NCBI GenBank assembly: GCA_039654915.1
Contig: CM077596.1
Span: 3,658,001 to 3,722,000, forward strand
Direction of reading: 5' to 3'
Length of the DNA stretch: 64,000 bases
Source: Aquilaria yunnanensis
Taxonomy: Eukaryota; Streptophyta; Magnoliopsida; Malvales; Thymelaeaceae
Made by a program: the position numbers and the translations under genes. This document shows, one piece after another, positions 46,458-57,890 of the stretch. The notes beneath the pieces are model-generated. The model was given only the letters and a program-made list of their open reading frames with translations, was not told the DNA's origin and ran no database searches. How positions within the stretch are numbered: position 1 is the first letter of the stretch; each line of letters opens with the position of its first letter.

Positions 46458-48246
46458 ATGAATTATTCATCTCCGCATAAATCCCCATGCGAATCCCAGC
46501 CCACCTCTCCTTTACGCATCGCTGACGTTCTTCTGCTCGACGATTACCAGGAGGAGAGCCTCTGTTTGATGGCGAATTGTCATCGGTGGAGGACGGCGGA
46601 GGCAAGGTCCGCCGGAGTCGGTTGCACAAAGTTTTTCGGTAGCCTCTTTTCGGTTCTGGGGCTTGCCAAGGAGAGACGAACCGCTCTGAGAGAGGATCGT
46701 GGCGAAGTGATTCTCCCGAGTTCCGAAGTTTGTGATTCGCCGTCATCGGTGCCCGAGACTGATGCTGCTCCGTCAGGTGAGTTTTGTCTGTGTTCTGAGA
46801 TTTTGTATTCTTTTTTCGTTCTCAAAAAGTGCTGATGATTTTTCTCAGTTTCACAACCGATTTGGGTTTTCTCCCTACTTTCAAAGAATCAAGAGTTGTA
46901 TTCTCTCTGTATTTAACAATTTGCTTTGCTACTGAATTCCTTGTATAAATGAGGTTTGTTAGGTAGTCTAATGCTGAGATTGCCAGTTTTAAGTTCCAAT
47001 TCGCAGGAGATTTTTGGGTTATCCCACGCCAGGGAAAATGGCGGTTACTTAGAAGTAGGTGTAACTTAGAAAATGACTCTAATTTTACTACCTGCAGCTG
47101 ATCACCTAGAGTTAGCTTAAAGAAGTATTGGGTAACTGAGGATATCCATCAGGCGAGATACAACACAGAACCACAAAATCACGACTATTCCAGAAAAGCT
47201 TATATTGATCGGATAAGAGGCTACCACTATATATTTATATTACTTTAAATAATCTACACCATATGATATGAGACAAGTCACTGGTAAACACTATCAACGG
47301 GGCCTTTGCTCATTTGTACGAAATAAAAATTTGTATATGTGTGTTTATATTATTGTAAATGGGTCTTTGGAATGATCTTCGAGGATGTCTGCAGAGAAAT
47401 GTAGCAGAAAGGAGGGCTCTCTAAATGTAGGAGTTGGCTGTTGTCTCTTGTATCTTCTTGCTGCATGTAAAAATGAGCTTGACCAGATGTTGGAGTTGAG
47501 GAAACGGATGGCTATCCTTCTCCATAATTCCCAAGTGGAACTGCAGCAGAAAGAAGGTACCCCAAAGACGCCTAAAACAAATGACACATTTGCATATTCC
47601 ACCGTTGATGTGCTCGAGGGCTGCGGAATGAGCTCCTGTTTTCCTCAAGACCCTGCAACACCAAGCTCTGTGAGCTGTGATAAGTCTACGGAAGTTGATT
47701 TTCCCAGATCGAAAGATTGCCTGGAGGGAATGGATCAGCTTGAACGAGAACTCCAAGCTGAGTTGGATAGGCTGCAGCAGCATTTGGACACTGATGAACT
47801 TCAGAGAAATCCATTGCTTGAAATAACGAAGGTACAAGTCTACATGTAGTAGTTATATTGGCTCCTTCATAGGACATGACATAGCATCTAATGAATCTGA
47901 TTTGCAGGTGACTTTAACAGACAGTACTAGTTCGAGCACAAGTCATGGTTTGAGTTCTGGAGACCTGATTGACCCTGAAGAAGACTCATATGAAGTGCAT
48001 AGTGGGGTTTGTCCCCATGAACTTGAGAGAAGGTTGCATGAATTACTAGAAGCAAGGCAGATGGAGCCGATAAGAGAGCTGGAAACCGCATTAGAACTCG
48101 TGAAGTGCAAGCTTCATGAGCAAGAGCTAGAGATGTCCTGCTGGAAAGACACTGTTTGCCTCATCTCAAAGCATGTAGTAGAACCCTCGCGCCTCACTTT
48201 CAACCATAATCCTGATCAGGAAAAACAATCACCAACTTTGAGGTGA
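46458..48246 (+). CDS. POLAR-like polarity protein
   Basis: POLAR proteins mark the polarity crescent in asymmetrically dividing stomatal-lineage cells and scaffold BIN2-type kinases there. Three exons: 46458-46776, 47395-47831, 47908-48246. They join in frame to 364 residues. Family hallmarks in order: a conserved block GVGCCLLYLLA at 119-129 followed by KNELDQMLELRKRM, a coiled-coil segment with MDQLERELQAELDRLQQHL (about 219-237), and the C-terminal module CPHELERRLHELLEAR (about 287-302) followed by an ELETALE..KLHEQELEMSCWKD coiled coil. The first exon (1-106) is poorly conserved and Ser/Arg-rich. Splice sites are canonical (CAG|GTGAGT; GCAG acceptors). I cannot separate POLAR from its paralogue POLAR-LIKE by eye. 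Confidence 0.85.
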
Positions 48247-48675
48247 GGAATTGGCTTGAAACTTTTGGTTCAAAGTGCAATCTTCTAGTCCACACCACCT
48301 TCTTCTAAGATGTCCATGGAATATGATGATGGGTTGCTTTTACAATATTTTTTAGGGTTCAAAGGAAACAAAGTAAAAGAGATACAAAGTTGGGTAGGGT
48401 TTGAAAAGGGCACGTAGCCCAACTAGAGTTTAAGTGCACCACTCCTAGTGCGATCCCTTATGTTCCAAAACAAAGAGATGCGGAGGATTTAAAGCAGATT
48501 ACATAAGAATTGAAGCTTTTGTATTTTAGGGAATGCATATGCTTGATATTGAAGATGAGTGCGTTTTGTGGTTAAGGTCAATGTTTCCCAAACTCCAGAG
48601 AAGACTATATTCTGTTTTGTCCCAAATCCTGCTTTCGTTTTTCTGGGCTCTACAAGAGTGTGACCAGTAATGTGT
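48247..48675. other. 3' flank of the POLAR-like gene
   Basis: Probable 3' UTR followed by unassigned sequence up to the MITE. No gene supported. Confidence 0.5.
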
Positions 48676-49002
48676 ACCAATTTGTTTTAACTTAAGTCGA
48701 TTGACTCCAAAATGGTTTATTTTATTCTTATGTCTTTTTTATCTGGAACTAATTTTAATTAAAAGTCAAAATTATACAGCTGCAATAATTTATTGAAAAT
48801 ATAATTTTTATAATCTTACTAAATTGTTATAGTTTAAGGTATTAAAAAAGAAAAATTTATAAAAATTTAACAACGTCATGAAAATTTATTTTTAAATAGA
48901 TTATTACATCTACATAATATTAGTTTTTAAATGAAATTGGTTTTAGGTAAAAAAGATGTAAAAGTAAAAATAAGTTAATTGACTTAAATTAAAACAAATT
49001 AT
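48676..49002. mobile_element. Harbinger/Tourist-like MITE, copy 3 of 3
   Basis: About 327 bp, alignable along its length to 188-530 and 28490-28831. Left end CCAATTTGTTTTAACTTAAG, right end TTGACTTAAATTAAAACAAA. Outer bases and target duplication are eroded. Confidence 0.78.
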
Positions 49003-49099
49003 ATTTTCTTTATTCCATAATCTGGATCTTTATTGGTTCCATATTTGATAAGCTAAGAGCAAAAAATAAGGGTTGTAGACTTGTATTGATGGTCAGTTT

Positions 49100-49264
49100 T
49101 GCAAGGAAGAAAGAAGTGTTGTTCCTTAGGCAAGGCCTCGGATTCGAGTTTAAAAAAAAAAAAAAAGGTTTTGGAAGAGCTTCCTATATAGGGTATGACC
49201 GAACTTAACTTTGGACTGGTTAGAGTCTAAGACTACAAAGGTTTTAGTCAAAAAAAAAAAAAAA
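49100..49264 (+). mobile_element. tRNA-derived SINE-like element
   Basis: A B-box-like CGGATTCGAGTTT at about 49139, then a body with GACCGAACTTAACTTTGGAC and TTAGAGTC, ending in a run of A (49251-49264). This order, including an A-run after the B box, resembles plant Au-type SINEs. The A box is not clear, so the 5' end is uncertain. Confidence 0.5.
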
Positions 49265-50274
49265 CAGAAAACAAAGAATTCTACCTGATACTACGCAAAC
49301 ATAAGACATATATCATCGCTACTTCATCTGTTTTCGACCTCCCAAGGCATAAGATCCTGCGATTTTAGGGTTAAAGTGACTTTAATAAATAAATATGTGG
49401 AGATATTGATAAATATGTGGAAGTATCAATAATTGGGCTGAAATATGTTCCTTTCACAAATAAAAAAAATCATTAAATAACTAATTTATTGGGGTTTTTG
49501 TTTTAGAAATATTTAATTCACACTTCAATAAAAAGTGGCTTCAATTCTTCAAAATTTACTTAATTTTTTTAAGAATGTGATTTTAACTATATACTAAAAA
49601 GTCTTACCTATTTTATTTAAATAACTAACTTGTTGACAAATATGTAACTAAAAATTTACTAATAATACTTAAAATTTGTTAAAAGTTAAAATTTACAGTA
49701 TAGTAAAAAAAATATTATCTTAAAGAATCAAAATTAAATAAAAATACTAACCTTTTTAAGAAAAAATAAGTTGATATCCAAGTTACATAATTCTTCTATT
49801 TTTTGTTGCGACTACTACTCCCGCTTTCAACTATAGCTCTCATTCTAACTTTTACAACATTTTTATTTACTTAAATTTTAAAAGTGATACTTTCTCACTT
49901 TTACTTCTGGTTCCCGCTCCCACTTTCAACACATTTTGTACAACTTAGATTGATATATGTGGTTGTCGCTTCATTTGTATAGTTTTAGTTGAAATTTTAG
50001 GTAAATGAAAAAATGTTAAAAAATTTGACAGTCAATCAAAAAATATTTTATTATTTAACACGATACAAAATTTCATAGTTATTATTCACTCAATTTCTAT
50101 ATCAATTGAAATTTTTTTTATGTGTAGAATTTAATACAATATATTACAAGAATAAGAATGAGAGTGAATAATCTTAAACCTAGGGGTGAAAGCATTTACT
50201 GCAGAAAGCCTGGAGGACCATAGCTGCAATTAGCCTACTTTTGGGTGTCTGTTTTATGTAAAGCGTGGATCACT
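49265..50274. other. Intergenic, no gene seen
   Basis: Very AT-rich and without recognisable coding sequence or transposon ends. Confidence 0.55.
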
Positions 50275-51204
50275 CGTAGGGGTGATCGTTCGGTTAATTC
50301 GGTTAAAACCGAACTGAAATTTTTGGTTTTTTCGGTTCTTTATTGTAATAAACCGAATTAACCGAAATGACTAATGAAACCGAAGTAAAACCGAACCGAA
50401 TTGTTTCGGTTCGGTTTGGTTTCGCACCGAAATAACCGAAATAATAACTTATAATCTAGACCTAGTGACTAAAATGTAATACTATAAACATATGTTGCCT
50501 TTTTTAACTATTAATTATACATGGAGGAGCAATTTGAGGTTTGGCCAAAATTATTCTTCTTCCACGATCTCAGCGTTGGCAGCGTCATCGGAGAACATTC
50601 TCCACGAATCTCAGCCAAAATTGGGCATCTGAGAGCGAAATCCTCAACTGCTCTTTCTCCTCCACTGTGCCATGTTGGCCTATTTTTTTTTTCTCTCCTT
50701 TGCAACGAACTTCGGAGCTTTCTCCTTTTTGACCGGCGGGTTGTCGTCGGCGGCGTCTCAGGTTCAGGAGCAAAGAAGCATCTTTCTTGACGATGGAACA
50801 CTCCATCACGACCTCCTCTAGCTCCGGATAAAGCGTCGTCTTTGGAGTACAGTCGGCCTTATCAATCGGTGGTCAACGGCGCAACGCCGCCGCCGTGTTT
50901 GTCGCCTGTTTCTTTTTCCCAGTCTAAGATGACCAAACCTAATATAAGCCATCAATCTTCTGTTTATCTTACATTCAACCCCCATTCCTTTCATATGTGC
51001 CAACTTACATAAGAAATAAAAATTCGGTTTATTCGGTTACCGAAATAACCGATTGCCTTAACCGAAACTGAACTGAAACCGAACTTTTCCTTATTCGGTT
51101 TCAATCGAAACCGAACCAAAAAACTGAATTCACCAAACCGAATTTCTAAATTAATTCAGTTTTTCGATTTTTTCGGTTTCAATCAAATAGTGATCACCCC
51201 TACG
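50275..51204. mobile_element. hAT-like TIR element with GC-rich centre
   Basis: Ends are CGTAGGGGTGATC and GATCACCCCTACG, a perfect 13-bp TIR with the TAGGGGTG terminus seen in the two hATs at 45551 and 61629. Subterminal zones carry many CGGTT/AACCG motifs. The centre (50560-50900) is GC-richer with short open frames but no transposase. No 8-bp target duplication was found, so assignment rests on the TIR. Confidence 0.65.
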
Positions 51205-51499
51205 TAGATGTCCCTTCTGTGTTTCTGTTTTGCCAACCAGTACAGGACATCGATTGAAACTTATACTTTAAGAATCCACACAATTATTTTTTAAACATTT
51301 TTTTTTAAAAAATAAATTTTTTATTAATTTTTCATCTTTTGGGCTAAATAAAGAAAAAAAATTATAAAAATTAATTAATTTATATAAATAAAAATTTGTA
51401 TAAGCAATTATTAGGTGAATGGCATATTAATTTTCCCTTAGTATTGGTTATAATTAAAAGATCTCTAAAAATGAAAATAATGCATTATGAGTAAGTATT

Positions 51500-52774
51500 T
51501 AAGTAAATTGCACCTGTAACCCCTAACCTTTATATTATTGTACTATTTTGGACCCTAACATTATTTAAGTGTTTCTTTTTGGACCTTTTGATAACAGAAA
51601 ACGTTAATATGGATAAAAAATGTCACGTGGCATCTCAATATGGGAGATTTGCCACATGGCATCCCAATATAAGAGATTTGCCGCGATGGCATACATGCCA
51701 CGTCAGAAATTGCCTGCAATTGGCCAATGGTACAAGAATTGTAAAAATAAAAGAAATCTAGGGCCTATGTTGTAAAAATTGAAGAAAATTTATGGCCTAT
51801 ATGGAGTTTGCCCAAATCACACGTCCCTCCTCTCTCCCTCAGTTTGTCTGACCTCCGTAGTCGTCGTTCCTCCTATCGGCCTCTTGTCCCCGTCCGCATC
51901 CACCATAATTAGCATTCTCGATCGATTTCCAGAGACATTCGACCTTTGCCTTCCACGATTTCCAAAATCAGATCGTGCTCATTCGGCAGCAAGCCTCTCC
52001 TCCTCTCTTCCCCTCATCCGTCGAACTCTCCTTCTCTGCCTCTGCTTCCTTCCCCGTCGCACTCTCCTCCTCCTCATCCGACATCGAACTGCTCAAGCCT
52101 TTCTCGGGCCACTGCCTCACGCTCTCTTCTCGTTGCTGCCTCGCATCATCACCTGTGATCAGCCGAAATCGTGGGTTAAGATTGGCAGAAAATCGAGGAC
52201 GTTAATTGGGGGTTAAAATCAAGGGCTAAACGACGAGCTTGTAAGTGGCGAACGGAATGCGAGGGTTCCAAATCAATCTCAACAGATTGATGGATGGCGC
52301 ATATGGAAAACAAAGCGGCGGATTGAAGAATCGACGAAATGCAAGGTGATTGATGGAGGTGAATTAAAGGATGAATGAACAAGGGGAGGAGGGGAGAAGG
52401 AGCGGCGGATGAGACTGAGGCCAGAGGCGGTGGGAGAGGGCTGAAGGTGGTTGGGGAGGGAGGAGAGAGGAGGAAGGAGAGATGTGAGCTAATATCACGT
52501 AGGTTATATATTTCTTCATTTTTTTTAATATAGGTCCTAAATTTTTTATGTGGGTAATTGTAGATTAGTTCAAACGTGGCAAACCTGCCACTGTGGCAAA
52601 TCACCTATGTTGGTATGTCACATCATGTTTTTCATTTATATTAACAATTTTTGTCTATAAAAGGTTTAAAATAAAACACTTAAATGAGGTTAAAGATGTC
52701 TCCTCAAAAAATATAGGATAAAATCCAAAATGGTACAATAATAAAATGTTATAGGCCACGAGTGCATTTTACTC
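51500..52774. mobile_element. Non-autonomous MULE with GC-rich interior (Pack-MULE candidate)
   Basis: TIRs of about 200 bp: the left begins TAAGTAAATTGCACC and the right ends GTGCATTTTACTC, with matching ATTATTGTAC and TTAAGTGTTT blocks inside. The identical 9-mer GTAAGTATT flanks both sides (51491-51499 and 52775-52783). The interior (51820-52490) is C- or G-rich with overlapping open frames, the longest 51779-52216 (plus), and has no transposase. Probably filler captured from host DNA; the source is unknown. Confidence 0.88.
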
Positions 52775-52783
52775 GTAAGTATT

Positions 52784-54235
52784 ACATAGGTCTAGCTAAT
52801 TCAGTGTGTCATCTTTGAAGAATTCAAGAATTGTCATTTTGGTCCCGTGTACAAAATATACCTATATGCTATCCTATTTGCACAAATAGAACAAACGGGG
52901 TTGGGCCGATGTTAAGTGCATGACATGTCATCATTTAACCTATATTTACGTACTTCATAGCAATAATTGTTAGAATTTAGTGTCATTCTAGTGTTATTTT
53001 TATGTTTTTGTAGATATAGGTGATCAGAGCAAAAGAATGGTAACTTACAAGTAATTTTTGGATCTTTTCTTGATAGCTTTAGGCTTGGGTAAATGCATAA
53101 AAGTTGTAGTCCTTCTTCTTAGCTTCAAGTGGGCTATTGAATTATGTCAATCGGACACTTTTGTGCAAAGTTTTGGTCAAAATACTGAAGAGTATCTGTG
53201 CTGTCGAATATTGGCAACGTGTTGCCGAGACCTGCTCTTTTTATAAAAATCCTCGGCAAAAAGTTATGAGGGAGGATTCTCTTCGACCCCAAACCCTCCA
53301 GACTCATTTTTTTGGTTAGTTTTTTTAGGGTTTGCATGGATTAGGGAGCTAGGGGGCTGATTTGATGGAGATACTTGCTTGGATTAGAGTGAGAGCTCTT
53401 CTACAACAAGGATTTTTACTTGGATTTGATTTTTCTAACCCTAACTCCTATTTTTCTTTAGTTTGAGATTCTTGTAAATATGTGTAGATTTGTTGTTTCT
53501 ATAGATGTTGTGAATTATTTTGGATAATTTGATGTTTGTAAATACATAACTCATTGATTATTTCCTTGATTTGTTGGCTCTTTTAGCTTATGTTTGAATG
53601 TGTTATTCATTTGTTAGCTACCTGTGTTGAACAACTTACTAGACTTAGGGAAGGCTCGAGAGAGGTTTTCAAGGTTGAAAAAGGGCTAATAGAACGTGGA
53701 TAATGGGTAGATTTGAGAGAACTATTGTTCCTACGATGCCTTAAAAAAGAACTTGAGCCTAATGGTTTCTAGGACAACTGGTTAGCATAAAAATGTTTAA
53801 TAGGGTTCTAAGGAACTAATTGACCCTGTCTTAAGAGAGAAGGGTTGATACTGTAGAATTTTTCAGCCTACAACTTTCAAGAAGCATGACTTGGGTTAAG
53901 TAGATACTTGTGTCAAAGCTATGTCTATGTAGCAGGCCATTTAGTTTGAATTCCTTAGAAATTTTGTAAATATGTGTTTAGGATAACTGTTATGTTTGTT
54001 TGGTTTAATGGTTGGGTGATCCACAAGTTTGGTAGTTTAGTTTCTTATTCCACGTTTTTCATGGTTTGTTTGCTCTAGCTAAAGAGAGGTCATCATACTT
54101 GGTATTTGATGAGATGTTTTGCAATATAATTCTTTATGAGATCGACATCTAATTCACCGCTATTATAATTGACACCGTATACTTGCAAGTGAGATTAAAG
54201 TTAAAATTAAAAAGATTTTTTATAAACTTCAATCT
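52784..54235. other. Intergenic, probably old retroelement sequence
   Basis: No recognisable gene. The stretch 53300-54120 reads like LTR or leader sequence of a plant retroelement (long T-rich stretches with TTGTTTCTATAG, scattered short direct repeats), but no ends or coding domains were found. Confidence 0.4.
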
Positions 54236-54304
54236 CACGACAACCGAGTGGTTAGTGCGCGAATGACACAGGGAGGAACACAAGCCAGGTTCGAGTTCTT
54301 GAAT

Positions 54305-54825
54305 CCCCACCCACTTCTTCTCAACAACTTTGTTTTCGTTTTCGTTTTTTGTCTTTCTCAATTTCGTTTTTCTCTTTTTTGTTTTTTCCTTCTCAGTTTT
54401 TTTAATCAATTTTCGAGAGTTTTTCCGCTCATTTTCTTCATTCCATAATTATTCTTTTCAGTTTTATTTTTTTATTTTCATGTTCTCTTCTTTTCCACTT
54501 TTTCCTTTTCTTTTCATTTTTTTGCATTATTTTTAGTTTTAATGCCCACCCTCCTCTTCTCAACTACTTTTTTTTAACTTTTTTTTTGTTTGTCTTTCTC
54601 AATTTCGCAACTACTTTTTTTTCATTTTTTTTTCTTCCTCAATTTCATTTTTCTTTTATTTTGCTTTTTTTTCTTCTCAGTTTTTAATCAATTTTTGTCA
54701 TTTTTTCCCCTCATTTTCATTATTTCATATTTATTCTTTTCATTTTTATTTTTTATTTTCATGTTCTCATCTTTTCCAATTTTTCCTTTCCTTTTTCATT
54801 TTTTTGCATTATTTTTAGTTTTATC
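54305..54825. repeat. About 250-bp tandem duplication, T-rich
   Basis: Both copies run in the same order from CTTCTCAAC through TTTGTCTTTCTCAATTTCG, TCATTTTC and TTTTCATGTTCTC to CATTTTTTTGCATTATTTTT. The long Phe/Ser open frames over this stretch are by-products of its composition. Confidence 0.75.
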
Positions 54826-55084
54826 TCTTGTTTTATTTCCAGTTTTATTCCTTCTTTTTGTTTTTAATTTATCTGCATTTTCTTCTTAGTTCTATTTTTT
54901 TATTACTTATATTATTCTAGTTTTTTAAAATTTATCCAATTTTTCTTCATTTTTTTGTTTCAAATTTTTTAGCTAATAAAATTGAGACTTTATTTATTAT
55001 TTTATTACTTCCTATTTTTTCTTTTTTTAATAACTATTTATTCCTTTATAAATAGTTTTTAGTTCTTTTACAATCATTTATTTT

Positions 55085-55720
55085 TTCTTTTATTAGTTTC
55101 TACTCGCTCTTTAAATAAAATACTTGTATGTTTTTTTATTAGTATTTATTTATTTTTTTATCAGAGGTTATTTGTTCTTTTATCAATTCATGTTTGTTCT
55201 TTAAATAAACCAACTATATGTTCCTTTATTAGTTGTTATTTTTATTTTTTTTCAGTAATTGCTTGTTCTTTGAGTAGCAGCTATTTATTTTTTTCTCAAT
55301 TCTTACTTGTTTTTAGATAAACTAGCTATTTTTTTATTTTACCAATAATTGTTTATTCATTTATTAGTAGTTGTTTGTTCTTTTTTTAATCTATGTTTTT
55401 TATTTAGATAAATTACTGTTTTTTTACCAATAATTATTTATTTTTTTATTAGTAGTTGTTTTATCTTTTTTTAATTTATGTTTTTTATTTAGATAAATTA
55501 ACTATTTGTTCCTTTATTAGTATTTATTTGTTTTTTTATTACTAATTATTTTTACTTTTATCAATTTCTGTTTATTCCTTAGATAAACTAATTGTCTGTT
55601 CTTTAATTAATAGTTATTTAATCTTTTATCTATAATTATTTATTTTTTTATCAATTTCTACTTATTTTTTAGATAAATTAATTTTTTGTTATTTTATTAG
55701 CAGTTATTTGTTTAGAACAA
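55085..55720. repeat. Degenerate array, about 7 units of 85-115 bp
   Basis: The motif TAGATAAA(C/T)TA or a close variant, followed by TGTTC.TTTATTAGTAGTTATTTGTT-like sequence, recurs at about 55097, 55203, 55316, 55405, 55493, 55577 and 55670. Units are diverged and differ in length. Confidence 0.65.
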
Positions 55721-56040
55721 ATAAAAACTACTATAAAAACTAATAAAAGGATAAATAAAACTGATAAAAAAACAGATAAAATAATTTTTCTAAAAGAAAA
55801 TGTGAATTTAGAGGAGAACGCGAACGCGCAACCTCTTTCTTCTTGGCCTAAGCGCTTTAGCGCTTCACTACTTGAAGCAACATGTAATGCGTATGCAAAT
55901 ACTATATAAGTAGTAATATGCAATGCGGCGAAATAGTCAAGTCTTTCGCATGCATTAAACTTCATGATTTCATGTTGTGAGGCTGGGCTGGTTGAAAATT
56001 CGGGGTAGAAACTGAAAGAATGGGCAAGTGGCATCAATCA

Positions 56041-56165
56041 TCCCTAAACTATCACTTATGTTACACTTTTATCCTCAAACTATTAAATATTTTATTATTT
56101 GCCCTGCACTATTTATGATGATGTACGGTTTGTTCTTCGTTCATTTCTTTTGTTAAACATTGACG
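56041..56165 (+). repeat. Partial MULE-MITE terminus
   Basis: CATCCCTAAACTATCAC..TTAAATATT..TTATTTGCCC resembles the left TIR of the element at 9222-9574. No inverted partner was identified nearby, so it is a fragment. Confidence 0.45.
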
Positions 56166-57338
56166 GAAAATTCACAACTTAATTAAATTGAAGGTCTAAA
56201 AAAGCTATTTAGTCGCAAATATAAGACTAAAACTTAATAGTTTAAAAATGAGTTACTAGTGATTTTATGATTCCTCAATTAACATGTATACTGATTGAAA
56301 GTTTACACATAAAGAACTTCAAAAAGTATGTCATAGCCATTTTTGGAAGAGTTGGGTACTTTTTATGGCACTAAGGGCAGTGTCCTGGATGCGATGGCAA
56401 TGTAAAATTCATGAGGTTGCGTGACCAAAAGGGACAAAGGTGCAGTAGGAAGAAGTAGTTTGAAATATAAGGGCGATGTTGAAGTAATGGTTCACCCTCT
56501 GGATGCTACTGTCTAAAGGTTTATACACCCAAAATAAACGGGGCTAGATTGGCTATACAGGGCCCAACAAATGCTACCTTTGTGAAAGCAAGAATGAGAG
56601 CCAAAATCACTTGTTTTTTAATTTCTTGTTCTTTAGAGATGTTGCAGGCAAAACCTATAGATGGCTGGGTTTCTATAGGCAAATGAAGAGGTGGAGAGAA
56701 GAGGTTTTACTAGTTGAGAATGAACTTTAAGAATAAATTGGCCTTGCGGAAAACTTCCAAAATTACTGTTGCAATGATCACCTATCATATAAGAAGGAGT
56801 GCAATAATCAATGCCATAACAAGACCCAAGTGGCAGTTCAGCAAGTGGTAGATAAAATTTACTTTGATGAGATCGATTATGTTAAGATAAAATGATTTGG
56901 TTGATTTTCTAATTTGGTTAGTTCGAATCAGAATTGAATTTTATGTTCAATTACTGGATTGATTATTAAATCATACACTTGAAACCAAACAGACCAAATG
57001 GTAATAAATATTTTACTATTATCCATATTGACCCTACACATATAAAGTTATTTCCTACTAATTTTGGATTATATGTTGTTTATCCTTATTTCATTTTGGG
57101 TATGAGAGGTAAAATCTTTAATATTTATCTCATTTTTTTATTTGTTGAATTATTACGTGCCTAGGTCTTATAAAGAGAAATTAAATAAACCGAATAAAAT
57201 AAACCAAAATATAATTCGAACAGTTCGGATCAAATCTAACATGTGTAGTAGTAGAATTTGGTAATTTTATATTTGTCTATTTATTTATTATTTATAAAAA
57301 AAAATTACTGACCGTTTGATTGTTTCAGATTAGACAAT
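56166..57338. other. Intergenic, no gene seen
   Basis: AT-rich sequence, no family-like frames. Around 56380-56790 there are faint gag-like Arg/Lys-rich fragments on the plus strand, but I could not support an assignment. Confidence 0.4.
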
Positions 57339-57890
57339 GTTGGATTTAAAATTTTGGGCATGAATTTTAGTCCAACATCGTAAGGGGACGATTTCAAGGA
57401 GTTCTAACTTGGTGGGCTCAAAGCAAGACCTGTTGGATTTTCCAGCTTACCCGGTAGACTAGAAGCCCAAAAAATAGCTTTTACCCAAAGGTGACTGTTA
57501 CACTTTTATCTTCCGTTGATCTAATGACAACTGACACAATTCTATGCACCTCACTTTCCTATAAATAGCCTTTACTTTCCTTATGAAAAGGAGGCAACTT
57601 TTACAATCACCCCACCATTTAGAGCTATCATGATATTTCATTTATCTCTCACACTCTTATTTGCCTCTACTAGGCTTTTCATTTAATATAAGTTAATATT
57701 TTGTTTTGCCTGACATTTCATTTTTGCTCAGGGTATTATTTCTTATTTCGCTGGAGATCTTTTCTCCTACCAGTTCCCCCGAGCTTGCCGAGTTGCTTAC
57801 TCATCCTCCTTGTCGGCCCCTAACCATCTCCTTTCCCCTTCATGTGTAATACTTTACGCTCTTCCACATATAACCCTCACTCATAACATG
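57339..57890 (+). repeat. Solo-LTR-like block
   Basis: Starts TGTTGGATTT and has a CCTATAAATAGCC promoter box at about 57560, then a leader-like stretch rich in CCGAG/CGAGTTGC near 57780. This layout fits U3-R-U5 of a plant LTR. ATTAGACAA just before the start resembles ATTAGGACAA after the end (about 57893), but the block does not close with CA. Assignment tentative. Confidence 0.4.

Larger units (their letters stand above)
54236..55880 (+). repeat. tRNA-headed T-rich repeat, long copy with inverted tRNA-like end
   Basis: Starts with a tRNA-Ser/Leu-like head: ACCGAGTGGTTAGTGCGCG at about 54243 (A box) and AGGTTCGAGTTC at about 54287 (B box). Over 1.3 kb of T-rich sequence follows, then an A-rich tail with AATAAAACTGATAAAAAAAC (about 55755). 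A second tRNA-like unit in opposite orientation closes it (minus strand, about 55875-55815, TAGTGAAGCGC and AGGTTGCGCG). Head, T-rich body and tail match the order of the 43100-43570 copy. Inside are a tandem duplication of about 250 bp (54305-54825) and a degenerate array at 55085-55720. Confidence 0.5.

Noticed and set aside
46309..46746. 145-codon frame on the minus strand
   Set aside because: It overlaps the first exon of the POLAR-like gene in antisense and resembles no family.
51779..52216. 145-codon frame as an independent gene
   Set aside because: It lies wholly within a MULE interior; treated as possible captured sequence, not a gene.
54236..54300. tRNA-Ser or tRNA-Leu gene
   Set aside because: A and B boxes are tRNA-like but I could not pair an acceptor stem, and a T-rich repeat follows directly; a tRNA-derived repeat head is more likely.
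54248..54889. Long Phe/Ser-rich open frames
   Set aside because: By-product of a tandemly duplicated T-rich repeat.
55085..55720. CRISPR-like array
   Set aside because: Units are diverged, variable in length and T-rich without unique spacers, and the genome is eukaryotic.
57339..57890. Complete LTR retrotransposon
   Set aside because: Only one LTR-like block is present, without paired LTR or coding domains.
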